This document shows, piece after piece, positions 21,260-30,186 of a stretch of 64,000 nucleotides of DNA. The notes beneath the pieces are model-generated. The model made no database searches, was not told where the DNA came from, and saw only the letters and a program-made list of their open reading frames with translations. The stretch covers positions 434,001 to 498,000 of the forward strand of contig NZ_CP076668.1 in assembly GCF_018968705.1 (NCBI RefSeq), written 5' to 3'. A program made the position numbers and the translations under genes. The stretch is from Pseudomonas lijiangensis. Its GTDB lineage: Bacteria > Pseudomonadota > Gammaproteobacteria > Pseudomonadales > Pseudomonadaceae. The stretch's first letter is position 1. Every line of letters begins with the position of its first letter.

Positions 21260-23833
21260 ATGCCTACAACTGAAGTGACCCGGATCGCGATTGGCAACGA
21301 TGAGCATCGACTCAAGACCATCGCTCGGGCATTCATCGATGATTACCCCGATATCCATGGGCTTGCCTATGCCGAAGCCCGCAAGCTGCTGTTCAGGCAT
21401 ACCGGCAAATGGCTGGATCCGGAGAGTATCTATTGGCACCGCTTTTCCACGGCGGTGAGCAATCCGAGAACCCTTACCGGCTGGCAGCATTCCGGGCCGC
21501 CCGTGGAGTCGATGACGTTTGTCGAACTGATGATTCGTCGCTTCAGTGTTGACGACCAGAACGCCGGCGATGAGCTGGCATCCTATGGCGGCTTCTACCG
21601 TGGCGGGCCGCAACAGCGCTTGTTCGACGAACATAACGAAGTCGCCTTGCATCCCCGCCAGGTTCTGGACGATTTCTGGGCGCTGGACTTCAGTGCGCTG
21701 TTCACCGCCAGGATGGAGCGCTTCTGGACGCTGCACCGCGAGAATTTCTGCACCCTGGCCCGCTCCGCGTTCATGGCATCTGCCGGTTTGCAAATGCTCA
21801 AGGGGCGCTTGAATATCCAGCAGTTCAAGCTCATCACTGAAACGATCATCGGCAGGCTGCAACCTGTCATGACCTACGATGCGCTGCGTACAGGCGTTAT
21901 TCCCCGTGCCGGGCTGACTTTGCGCACTTTCGATATCGGCGGCTATGTCTGCACCGAAAGCATTCGCATCGTTGATGGCAGCGGACAGCAAATTCTCTAT
22001 CTGCCCGGCGATACCGATCCCTTTCATGTATTTGCCTCGGACAAGGTGTTGTATGAATGGGTGCAGGAGCGATTGCTCGATACCTCGCCAACGGCCACCT
22101 TCAAAAAACTGTTCATTCGCTCGGCCACCGCCCGGCAACTGCATGGCGGGTTCTTCGATGAACATGCACGGCAGATTCTGGACACCCCCTGGGTTGCGGG
22201 ACAGACACTGATCAACAGCAGGGATTTCGCCATCACTGGGGATGCGTTCGTCCACCTTCGCGGGCTGGCCCGTGAGCAGATGCGTGAGGATGCGCAGACC
22301 TTGCTGACTTCCAATACCGACTTGCGCAAGCAGATATGGCTCGGCTACCTGAATGCGTTCAGCAGTACATTCGGGGGGCTGGCGACATTGGGCTGGCCGA
22401 TGGCTTTACTCATGGTCGGGGTGAGTTCTGCCAGTCTTGTACTTGAGGTCGATCGGACCCTTCAGGCCCGCGAGCCCCGGCAGCGCAAGGCCGGGATCAT
22501 CAGTGTGATCTACGGCTCGATCTCTCTGGTATTCAACCTTGCGGTACTGGTGGGCATTCTCAGGACCGGCGCGGGCAGTCGCAGTACAGGCGCCGCTGCC
22601 GTGTCTGATACCTCCCAGTCCATTCCCATGATCGAGTTGAGCCCGCCAGCGCTCCCGGCGACCGGGGCCAGTGCCAACATGCGTGGCGTCCAGATGCTGT
22701 CCAATGGCGAAACCTGGATCAATCTGGGCGACGTGCCGTATCGGGTCGTGTTCAACGATGAGCTCAATGCCTGGACCCTGACCGATCCGGCCAACCCCTT
22801 GGCCAGCGACCCTGGCCGCGCAGTACATCTCAATGCCCGTAATGAATGGGAGTGGCGCGAGCCTTCAGTCACGTCGACGCCGGTTCTACCGGCGAGTGAC
22901 GTCAGCAATGACGTGGCCAGCGGAGCGTTTGTGACTGTGCGCTCGTCTTTCTGGGATGTGTATATGCAGTTCAATCTCGCAGAAGAAGAGCGTCTGTCGC
23001 AGAACGCTCTGGCGCGGCAAAAATCGATCATGATCGTGCCGTTCTTGAATAAGGGCGATCTGATCGCGGAGGACCTTCATGGCAACCCCTTGTACATTGA
23101 CGAGTGGGGAGATGCCCATCACATATTCAGGCGTCCGGACGGCCGATATGTGGGAGGACGAATCCCGCTGTATTCTGCCAAGGACTCCTCTTTCAACAAG
23201 TATCTGCGCACTGGAATATCCACAGGTCCCGCCCAGGTGGACCTGATCGATGAGCTGGCCGACGACCTGCGCACCATCGGCTTCGACAATAGCGTCTCGC
23301 TTTATCGGGGCGGCAGTGATCTGCGGGGTACCTCGGGGCGGTTTTTCCGTAACGGGCAGATCAAGAGTGGCGACGTACTGGTCAGCACCGACATCCTGTC
23401 GTTCAGCGAAAATCCTTATGTGGCTCGGGCTTTCTGCAGTAGCCAGGCTGGCGAGTACTCCGCCAGTTTTGCCCGCAAAGGCATTCTCACCACCTTTGAC
23501 GACTCTTCGGTTGTCTTTGAATTGCCTGCCAGAAACTATCTGGGAGCGACGCCTGTCGCTCCGTTCTCCACGGATCCGGAAGAGGTCGAGTCGATTTTCC
23601 TGCCGGGTCGCTATTTCCTGATCGACGACATTCATCAGGTATCCGGCATCAATTACAGGTTCATCAAGGTGCGTCTGATTGAAACCTCCACGCCCAAGGT
23701 CTGGCACAAGCTCTACGACTTGCGCACCGGTGAACCCTTCACTCGCGAACGCTATGCGGCAAAGCTGGGTGAGCAAGGTCAGCGACTGGTGGACCGGTTC
23801 TTTCCCGCGAACCCTCGGGGGTTGAGTTTCTAG
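21260..23833 (+). CDS. dermonecrotic-toxin-like protein with ART-like C-terminus
   Basis: The 857-residue protein resembles the DUF6543 dermonecrotic-toxin-like proteins common in Pseudomonas. The N-terminal 350 residues carry the family part (for example ARMERFWTLHRENFCTLARS). Two hydrophobic segments lie near residues 365-394 and 411-435. The region 620-660 holds GNPLYIDEWG-type repeats seen in such toxins. The last 190 residues look like an ADP-ribosyltransferase: Arg683 in SLYRGG, Ser714-Phe-Ser716 followed by NPYVARAF, and Glu775-Val-Glu777 before IFLPG. ATG 21260 follows AAGGAAAG. No Sec signal is visible, the previous gene is divergent and the following gene is convergent, so no immunity gene is evident. 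Toxin or effector function is inference. Confidence 0.75.
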   Translation: MPTTEVTRIAIGNDEHRLKTIARAFIDDYPDIHGLAYAEARKLLFRHTGKWLDPESIYWHRFSTAVSNPRTLTGWQHSGPPVESMTFVELMIRRFSVDDQNAGDELASYGGFYRGGPQQRLFDEHNEVALHPRQVLDDFWALDFSALFTARMERFWTLHRENFCTLARSAFMASAGLQMLKGRLNIQQFKLITETIIGRLQPVMTYDALRTGVIPRAGLTLRTFDIGGYVCTESIRIVDGSGQQILYLPGDTDPFHVFASDKVLYEWVQERLLDTSPTATFKKLFIRSATARQLHGGFFDEHARQILDTPWVAGQTLINSRDFAITGDAFVHLRGLAREQMREDAQTLLTSNTDLRKQIWLGYLNAFSSTFGGLATLGWPMALLMVGVSSASLVLEVDRTLQAREPRQRKAGIISVIYGSISLVFNLAVLVGILRTGAGSRSTGAAAVSDTSQSIPMIELSPPALPATGASANMRGVQMLSNGETWINLGDVPYRVVFNDELNAWTLTDPANPLASDPGRAVHLNARNEWEWREPSVTSTPVLPASDVSNDVASGAFVTVRSSFWDVYMQFNLAEEERLSQNALARQKSIMIVPFLNKGDLIAEDLHGNPLYIDEWGDAHHIFRRPDGRYVGGRIPLYSAKDSSFNKYLRTGISTGPAQVDLIDELADDLRTIGFDNSVSLYRGGSDLRGTSGRFFRNGQIKSGDVLVSTDILSFSENPYVARAFCSSQAGEYSASFARKGILTTFDDSSVVFELPARNYLGATPVAPFSTDPEEVESIFLPGRYFLIDDIHQVSGINYRFIKVRLIETSTPKVWHKLYDLRTGEPFTRERYAAKLGEQGQRLVDRFFPANPRGLSF

Positions 23834-25632
23834 AACCACTCGGCCTGCATGCCCAGGCAGGCATCATCCCGGTTTTCCAGTAGCGTCAGTTCATGATTGC
23901 AGCCCGGTATTTCCCAGGTCAGGAAGTATCGGGCTGCCTGCAACTTGCCTTGATAGAAATCGGCATCGGAAGGGTTGTTTCGAGCCAGCCCTTCTGTGGC
24001 GCGAATGGCCTGTTCCAGCCAGCGCCAGCCGATGACGGTATGGCCGAACACCTTCAGGTAGAGCGCCGAATTGGCGAGCGTGGTGCTGACCTTGCCCTGT
24101 GCCAGATCGGTCAGCAGGCCGACAGTCACCGTTTGCAGGCGTGTCACCAGTTGTTCCAGCGGCTGGCGCAAGGCATCGAGGCCCTGATGGGCGCTGGCAC
24201 GTCGGGTGGTGTCGGCAATCAGGCGAATCAGTTGTTTGAGGCCGGCACCATTGTTCTGTGCCAGCTTGCGGCCCAGCAGGTCCAGCGACTGAATGCCGTG
24301 GGTGCCTTCATGGATCGGATTCAGGCGGTTATCACGGTAATACTGCTCGACCGGATATTCGCGGGTGTAACCATGACCGCCCAGAATCTGGATCGCCAGT
24401 TCGTTGGCTTTCAGGCAGAACTCCGAAGGCCATGACTTGACGATGGGCGTCAACAGGTCGAGCAGTTCCTGGGCCTGATGACGCCCTTCTTCGGTTTCGC
24501 CGGTCTGGGTGTCGTCGAAAAGGCGAGCGCTATACAAACCGAGGTCGAATGCACCTTCCACGTAGGCTTTTTGCGTCAACAGCATGCGCCTGACATCGGC
24601 GTGCTGGATGATCGGCACGGGCGCACTTTGCGGGTCACGGTTATCGGGCAATCGTCCTTGCGGGCGTTCCCGGGCGTAGTCCAGTGAATACAGATAACCC
24701 GCATAACCAAGCATGATGGCGCCCATGCCCACGCCAATCCGCGCTTCGTTCATCATCTGGAACATGTAGCTCAAACCCTGGTGCGGCTTGCCTACCAGGT
24801 AGCCCACACATTGGCCGTTATCGCCGAAGTTCAATGCCGTCGAGGTGGTACCGCGCCAGCCCATCTTGTGAAACAGCCCGGCCAGAATCACGTCATTGCG
24901 TGGGCCATTGGTGCCGTCTTCATTGACCAGAAACTTGGGCACTATAAACAGCGAAATCCCTTTCACGCCCGCAGGCGCGTCCGGCAGCTTTGCCAGCACC
25001 ATATGCACGATGTTTTCCGACAGCGAATGATCGCCACCGGAAATGAAGATCTTGTTGCCCCGCAAGCGATAACTGCCATCCGCCGCAGGTTCGGCGCGGG
25101 TGCGGATATCCGAGAGCGATGAGCCCGCATGGGGTTCGGTCAACGCCATGGTGCCGAAAAAACGGCCTTCGATGATCGGTTGCAGAAAGCGCTGCTTTTG
25201 CTCGTCGCTGCCGAAGCTTTCGATCAGGTTTGCCACGCCCATGCTCAGGAACGGATAAGCCGTGGTGCCTGCGTTCGCTGCCTGGAAGTGGGCAAAACAA
25301 GCCTGAGAGAGCAGGGTCGGCAACTGCATGCCGCCTTCCTCGAAGTCCCGCGCCGCATTGAGAAAACCGGCTTCCAGAAACGCATCCACCGCCGGTTTGA
25401 CCTCGGGGATCAGCACCGCCTCGCCATTTTCGTAGCGCGGCTCGTTTTCATCGGCTTTGCGGTTGTGCGGGGCAAAGTACTTTTCGGCGATGGTGCGGGC
25501 AGTGCCAATGGCGGCATCGAACGTCTCGCGCGAATGCTCGGCAAAACGCTCGCGCCGGATCAGCGCCTCGGCATCCAGCACCTCATACAGCTCGAAAGCC
25601 AGATTGCGGGAACTGAGCAGCGTCTCGGACAT
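23830..25632 (-). CDS. acyl-CoA dehydrogenase, 600-residue type
   Basis: The protein has the extended acyl-CoA dehydrogenase plan. An N-terminal extension (MSETLLSSRNLAFELYEVLD) precedes the alpha-helical, beta and C-terminal dehydrogenase domains (ALTEPHAGSSLSDIRTRA and ILGGHGYTREYPVEQYYRD are family signatures), and a further C-terminal domain follows. It should oxidise acyl-CoA to trans-2-enoyl-CoA with FAD, feeding electrons to ETF. The chain-length preference cannot be read from the sequence. The ATG at 25632 is preceded by GAAGG; a GTG nine bases upstream is less likely. Its 3' end overlaps the convergent toxin gene by four bases. Confidence 0.9.
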   Translation of the reverse strand: MSETLLSSRNLAFELYEVLDAEALIRRERFAEHSRETFDAAIGTARTIAEKYFAPHNRKADENEPRYENGEAVLIPEVKPAVDAFLEAGFLNAARDFEEGGMQLPTLLSQACFAHFQAANAGTTAYPFLSMGVANLIESFGSDEQKQRFLQPIIEGRFFGTMALTEPHAGSSLSDIRTRAEPAADGSYRLRGNKIFISGGDHSLSENIVHMVLAKLPDAPAGVKGISLFIVPKFLVNEDGTNGPRNDVILAGLFHKMGWRGTTSTALNFGDNGQCVGYLVGKPHQGLSYMFQMMNEARIGVGMGAIMLGYAGYLYSLDYARERPQGRLPDNRDPQSAPVPIIQHADVRRMLLTQKAYVEGAFDLGLYSARLFDDTQTGETEEGRHQAQELLDLLTPIVKSWPSEFCLKANELAIQILGGHGYTREYPVEQYYRDNRLNPIHEGTHGIQSLDLLGRKLAQNNGAGLKQLIRLIADTTRRASAHQGLDALRQPLEQLVTRLQTVTVGLLTDLAQGKVSTTLANSALYLKVFGHTVIGWRWLEQAIRATEGLARNNPSDADFYQGKLQAARYFLTWEIPGCNHELTLLENRDDACLGMQAEWF

Positions 25633-25721
25633 GACCTTCACCCTTTATCTTGTAGTGGGCAGAGTCTAGGCCGGAGATTGAGAGCTGCCCAGCATGATTG
25701 ATGGGGGTGATGGTGGGGCAA

Positions 25722-25772
25722 GCGGCAAGCTAAAAGCTGCAAGTTAAAAGCTTGAAGCTTGAAGCTTGCCGC
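25722..25772. repeat. AGCTTGAAGCTT-type intergenic palindrome
   Basis: GCGGCAAGCT (25722-25731) and AGCTTGCCGC (25763-25772) are perfect inverted repeats enclosing several AAGCTTGAAGCTT-like units. The block lies between the 3' end of putA and the acyl-CoA dehydrogenase start. A related block of CAAGCTGCAAGC/CTTGAAGC units lies between betA and betB (48893-49009). It may act as a terminator or RNA-stabilising element for putA. Confidence 0.6.
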
Positions 25773-25777
25773 TCTCT

Positions 25778-28700
25778 TCAACCTATCGTCATCAGGCTCG
25801 CATTGCCTCCCGCCGCTGCGGTGTTGACGCTCAATGCCCGTTCGATCACCAGTCGTTCCAGCGCCACGTTGGTTTCTCCATGGGAGAGGCCGTTGACGCC
25901 GATGATTGCGCCGGAGCGTTGGGCAACCTGTTCGCAAATGGCGCGCAACTGGTCGGAGTCGCCGTGGTGCAGGACGGCGTCGATCAGTACGTCGTCCTTG
26001 TTCCAGTCGGCCACCAGTTTGATGCGTGCCTGTACTTCTTTTGGCAGGCGGTTGCGCAGCGGCTTGCTGATTGGTGTTTCCGGCCAGATGGCGCTGCTGC
26101 CGACGGCCAGGACCGCTGCCAGTTGGGTCAGCAGGTCGGCTTCGTCGTCGGCCAGACACAGCACGTGTTCACGCGGCAGGATGCTGTAGCTGTTGCGTTC
26201 ACCGGTCGGGCCGGTCAGCAGGCGGGTGATGCCGCTTTGCGATTGCTCGGCAAACTGGCTGCACAACTCGTCCAGTGCGGCTTGCTGATTGCTCGCGGCC
26301 CAGGCTTTCAAGGCTTGCAGCGGTTTACCCAGCTCTTCCTGCAGACGGGTATCGGGGGCGAGCAGTTTGTCGCCTCGGCCCAGGGATTGCTCGATGGCGT
26401 CCTGTGGGCGGGTCGACAGCAGACGATACAGATACAGTGGCCCGCCCGCTTTTGGTCCGGTCCCCGACAGGCCTTCGCCGCCGAACGGCTGCACGCCTAC
26501 CACGGCGCCGACGATGTTGCGGTTGACGTAGATGTTACCGGCATTGACGTTATCGATGACCTTGGCAATCGTCTCGTCGATACGGGTATGGACACCCAGT
26601 GTCAGACCGTAGCCGGAAGCGTTGATCTGGCCGATGAGTTGGTCCAGTTCCTTGCGCTTGTAGCGAACCACGTGCAGCACCGGTCCGAAGATTTCCCGTT
26701 GCAGTTCGTCGAAGCTTTCCAGCTCGATCAGGGTCGGCATCACGTAGGTGCCGCGCTTGAGGTCTGCGCTGTTGGCGATCGCGACCTGATAGACCTGACG
26801 ACCTTTGTCACGCATGCCCTGAATGTGTTTCTCGATGCCGGCCTTGGCTTCGGCGTCGATCACCGGGCCGATGTCCACCGACAGATGTTCCGGGTTGCCC
26901 AGGCGGTTTTCGGCCATGGCACCCTTGAGCATTTCGATCACGCGGTCGGCGGAGTCTTCCTGCAGGCACAGCACGCGCAGTGCCGAACAGCGTTGGCCGG
27001 CACTGTCGAAGGCCGATGACAGGATATCGATCACCACCTGTTCGGTGAGTGCCGAAGAGTCGACGATCATGGCGTTCTGGCCACCGGTTTCGGCGATCAG
27101 CGGGATCGGCCGACCCTGAGCATCGAGGCGTCCGGCAATGTTGCGTTGCAGCAGGCGCGCCACTTCGGTGGAGCCGGTGAACATCACGCCCTTGACGCGC
27201 TCGTCGCCCACCAGCCTTGCACCGACGGTTTCACCGCGGCCCGGCAGCAGTTGCAGCACGCCTTCCGGAATGCCGGCCTCCAGCAGCAGGCGCACAGCCT
27301 GAGCGGCGATCAGCGGCGTTTGCTCGGCGGGTTTGGCCAGCACCGGGTTGCCTGCGGCCAATGCCGCTGCGACCTGACCACTGAAAATCGCCAGCGGGAA
27401 GTTCCACGGGCTGATGCAGACCACCGGCCCGAGCGGGCGGTGCGTATCGTTGCTGAAATCGTTGCGCGCCTGCACGGCGTAGTAGCGCAGGAAGTCCACG
27501 GCTTCGCGCACTTCGGCGATGGCGTTGGCGAAGGTCTTGCCGGCTTCGCGAACCAGCAGGCCCATCAGTGGCTGGATCTCGTTTTCCATCAGATCGGCAG
27601 CACGTTCGAGAATGGCGGCGCGCTCTGCTGGTGGTGTGGCCTGCCAGATCGGGCCGGCAATCAGCGCGCTCTGGAGGGCGTTATCGACATCTTCCAGGTT
27701 GGCTTCCTGCACATGACCCACCACGTCACGCTGGTCGGACGGGTTCAGGGTTGCAATGGCCGGGCCTTCGCTGGCCGGGCAACCGAGGATCGGTGCGGCT
27801 TTCCAGTCATTGTGCGCCGTGGCCAGCAAGGCCGACGACAGCGAGGCCAGACGGTGTTCGTTGGCCATGTCGATGCCGCTGGAGTTGGGACGCTCCGGGC
27901 CATACAGTTCGCGAGGCAAGGGAATGCGCGGGTGTGGCAGGCCGAAGCTGCCTTCCTGGGTTGCCATGCGCTCGATGCTGCTGACCGGGTCGGCCACCAG
28001 TTCCTGGATCGAAACCGATTGATCGGCAATGCGGTTGACGAACGAGGTATTGGCGCCGTTTTCCAGCAGTCGGCGTACCAGATAGGCCAGCAGCGTTTCA
28101 TGAGTGCCGACCGGCGCGTACACGCGGCACGGACGGTTCAGCTTGCCATCGGCAACCTTGCCGACCACCTGCTCGTAAAGCGGTTCGCCCATGCCATGGA
28201 GGCACTGGAATTCGTACTGGCCGGGGTAATAGTTCTGACCGGCAATGTGGTAAATGGCTGCCAGTGTATGGGCGTTATGGGTGGCGAACTGCGGATAGAT
28301 GACTTCCGGCGCTGCCAGCAGTTTGCGGGCGCAGGCAATATAGGAAACGTCGGTGTACACCTTGCGTGTGTAGACCGGATAGCCTTCCAGGCCTTCGACC
28401 TGGGCGCGCTTGATTTCGCTGTCCCAGTACGCACCCTTTACCAGTCGGATCATCAGGCGGTGACGGCTGCGACGAGCCAGGTCGATCACGTAATCGATCA
28501 CATACGGGCAGCGCTTCTGATACGCCTGGATGACGAAGCCGATACCGTTCCAGCCCGTCAGTTGCGGCTCGAAACACAGGCGCTCCAGCAGATCCAGCGA
28601 CAGTTCAAGGCGGTCCGCTTCTTCGGCATCGATATTCAGGCCGATATCGTATTGCTTGGCCAGCAGGGTCAGCGACAGCAGGCGCGGATACAGTTCTTCC

Positions 28701-29731
28701 ATCACCCGCTCATATTGAGCGCGGCTGTAGCGTGGGTGCAGCGCCGACAGCTTGATGGAGATGCCCGGGCCTTCATAAATGCCACGACCGTGGGAGGCCT
28801 TGCCGATGGAGTGGATGGCCTGTTCGTAGGACGCCAGATACTTCTGCGCGTCATGCTCGGTAAGGGCTGCTTCACCCAGCATGTCGTAGGAATAACGAAA
28901 GCCTTTGGCTTCGAACCGGCTGGCGTTGGCCAGGGCTTCACCGATGGTTTCACCGGTCACGAACTGCTCGCCCATCAAGCGCATGGCCATGTCCACGCCC
29001 TTGCGGATCATGGGCTCGCCGCTCTTGCCGATGATGCGGCTCAGAGAGGAGGAAAGTCCGGTTTCGTTATGGGTGGATACCAGTTTGCCGGTCAGCAGCA
29101 GGCCCCAGGTGGCGGCGTTTACGAACAGCGACGGGCTGTTGCCCAGATGCGGTTGCCAGTTACCGTTGCTGATCTTGTCGCGAATCAATGCATCGCGAGT
29201 GCCTTTGTCCGGGATGCGCAGCAATGCTTCGGCCAGACACATCAGCGCGACGCCTTCCTGGGACGAGAGCGAGAACTCCTGCAGCAAGCCCTGAACGATT
29301 CCGGCACGGCCGCTGGCGCTCTTCTGGTTGCGCAGCCTCTCGGCAATGGAAGCTGCCAGTTTATGGGTGGCTTCTGCCATGGGGGCGGGCAGGCGGGCCT
29401 GCTCCAGCAGCATGGGGACCACTTCCGGCTCGGGGCGACGATAGGCGGCGGTGATGGCGGCGCGCAGGACCGATTGCGGCAGGATGCTTTCTGCGAACTC
29501 CAGAAAGCTCTGATAGCTCGTGTCAGCCGGCAGATCGCCGCTGTCATCGCTGTCCTTGCTGCCCAGGCCGTTGAGTTCCTGCAGGGTTGCACCACTCTCC
29601 AGCTTTTCCAGGTAATTGAAGATGGCCTGCTTGATCAACCAGTGGGGCGTACGGTCGATGGATTGGGCGGCTGCTTTCAATCGCTCGCGGGTCAGGTCGT
29701 CAAGTTTGACGCCCAGAGTGGTGGTGGCCAT
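25778..29731 (-). CDS. putA: trifunctional proline utilisation protein PutA
   Basis: The 1317-residue protein turns proline into glutamate and represses its own region. Residues 1-50 form a ribbon-helix-helix DNA-binding domain (TLGVKLDDLTRERLKAAAQS). The FAD-dependent proline dehydrogenase barrel covers about 190-560. The NAD-dependent pyrroline-5-carboxylate dehydrogenase covers about 640-1110, with catalytic Cys915 in AGQRCSALR. A C-terminal aldehyde-dehydrogenase-like tail follows. The length and the RHH domain match the trifunctional class of E. coli and Pseudomonas. It is divergent from putP, and five GTTGCA hexamers, the known PutA recognition core, lie between the two genes. Confidence 0.96.
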   Translation of the reverse strand: MATTTLGVKLDDLTRERLKAAAQSIDRTPHWLIKQAIFNYLEKLESGATLQELNGLGSKDSDDSGDLPADTSYQSFLEFAESILPQSVLRAAITAAYRRPEPEVVPMLLEQARLPAPMAEATHKLAASIAERLRNQKSASGRAGIVQGLLQEFSLSSQEGVALMCLAEALLRIPDKGTRDALIRDKISNGNWQPHLGNSPSLFVNAATWGLLLTGKLVSTHNETGLSSSLSRIIGKSGEPMIRKGVDMAMRLMGEQFVTGETIGEALANASRFEAKGFRYSYDMLGEAALTEHDAQKYLASYEQAIHSIGKASHGRGIYEGPGISIKLSALHPRYSRAQYERVMEELYPRLLSLTLLAKQYDIGLNIDAEEADRLELSLDLLERLCFEPQLTGWNGIGFVIQAYQKRCPYVIDYVIDLARRSRHRLMIRLVKGAYWDSEIKRAQVEGLEGYPVYTRKVYTDVSYIACARKLLAAPEVIYPQFATHNAHTLAAIYHIAGQNYYPGQYEFQCLHGMGEPLYEQVVGKVADGKLNRPCRVYAPVGTHETLLAYLVRRLLENGANTSFVNRIADQSVSIQELVADPVSSIERMATQEGSFGLPHPRIPLPRELYGPERPNSSGIDMANEHRLASLSSALLATAHNDWKAAPILGCPASEGPAIATLNPSDQRDVVGHVQEANLEDVDNALQSALIAGPIWQATPPAERAAILERAADLMENEIQPLMGLLVREAGKTFANAIAEVREAVDFLRYYAVQARNDFSNDTHRPLGPVVCISPWNFPLAIFSGQVAAALAAGNPVLAKPAEQTPLIAAQAVRLLLEAGIPEGVLQLLPGRGETVGARLVGDERVKGVMFTGSTEVARLLQRNIAGRLDAQGRPIPLIAETGGQNAMIVDSSALTEQVVIDILSSAFDSAGQRCSALRVLCLQEDSADRVIEMLKGAMAENRLGNPEHLSVDIGPVIDAEAKAGIEKHIQGMRDKGRQVYQVAIANSADLKRGTYVMPTLIELESFDELQREIFGPVLHVVRYKRKELDQLIGQINASGYGLTLGVHTRIDETIAKVIDNVNAGNIYVNRNIVGAVVGVQPFGGEGLSGTGPKAGGPLYLYRLLSTRPQDAIEQSLGRGDKLLAPDTRLQEELGKPLQALKAWAASNQQAALDELCSQFAEQSQSGITRLLTGPTGERNSYSILPREHVLCLADDEADLLTQLAAVLAVGSSAIWPETPISKPLRNRLPKEVQARIKLVADWNKDDVLIDAVLHHGDSDQLRAICEQVAQRSGAIIGVNGLSHGETNVALERLVIERALSVNTAAAGGNASLMTIG

Positions 29732-29801
29732 GTCTTGTCCTCATTGTCGCCACTCTGTGCGTGGCCTCGGCTTTGAGGCAGGTTAGCTTTGCTCCATGAA
29801 A

Positions 29802-30043
29802 GGTGCAACCGGGTGCAACCTGTTTTTTGCCGAATATTTCAGACTGGATTCGGGTCATGGCCGGGTAAGTGGGGTCAATGCATGATTTTGAGGCGTTATT
29901 TTTTGCGTAATCGGCATTGGCCGCCTCAAAATGAGGCGTAAATCACAGCGCAATGATCATTCTGTGAAAGGTGCAACTGGCTGGTTGAATTAGGTTGCAC
30001 CTTTTTCGGATTGTCTAATAGGATTCGCCATAACGGTGCAACC
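29802..30043. promoter_or_regulatory. cluster of five PutA operator hexamers
   Basis: The putA-putP intergenic region holds five copies of GTTGCA in either orientation, at 29804-29809, 29814-29819, 29972-29977, 29994-29999 and 30037-30042, mostly inside the longer GGTTGCACC or its complement. The E. coli PutA ribbon-helix-helix domain is known to bind GTTGCA, and this PutA has the same domain. The two outer groups lie near putA (tandem, 10 bp apart) and near putP. Repression relieved by proline is therefore likely for both genes. Confidence 0.8.
29885..29932. repeat. 11-bp inverted repeat in the putA-putP region
   Basis: ATTTTGAGGCG at 29885-29895 and CGCCTCAAAAT at 29922-29932 are perfect inverted repeats 26 bases apart; a further GAGGCG follows at 29933-29938. 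They sit midway between the two groups of PutA hexamers. They could be the binding site of a second regulator or a loop-forming element; no known factor is assigned. Confidence 0.5.
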
Positions 30044-30186
30044 GTTGGCGAGTCGTTCAGTGACTGCTTCCTTGCGGGATTCCAGTCAGCGCTGCGTCGG
30101 GTACACAAGGCATGGATGGCGGTTCGGTAACCGACGTTTTTCCTGGGTATCTGGCGTTTCATAAAAACAATGCCAAGGCAGAACTC

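Noticed and set aside
27146..29776. Plus-strand frame of 876 codons opposite putA
   Set aside because: The opposite strand encodes a full PutA with catalytic residues; the shadow has no ribosome site or family features.
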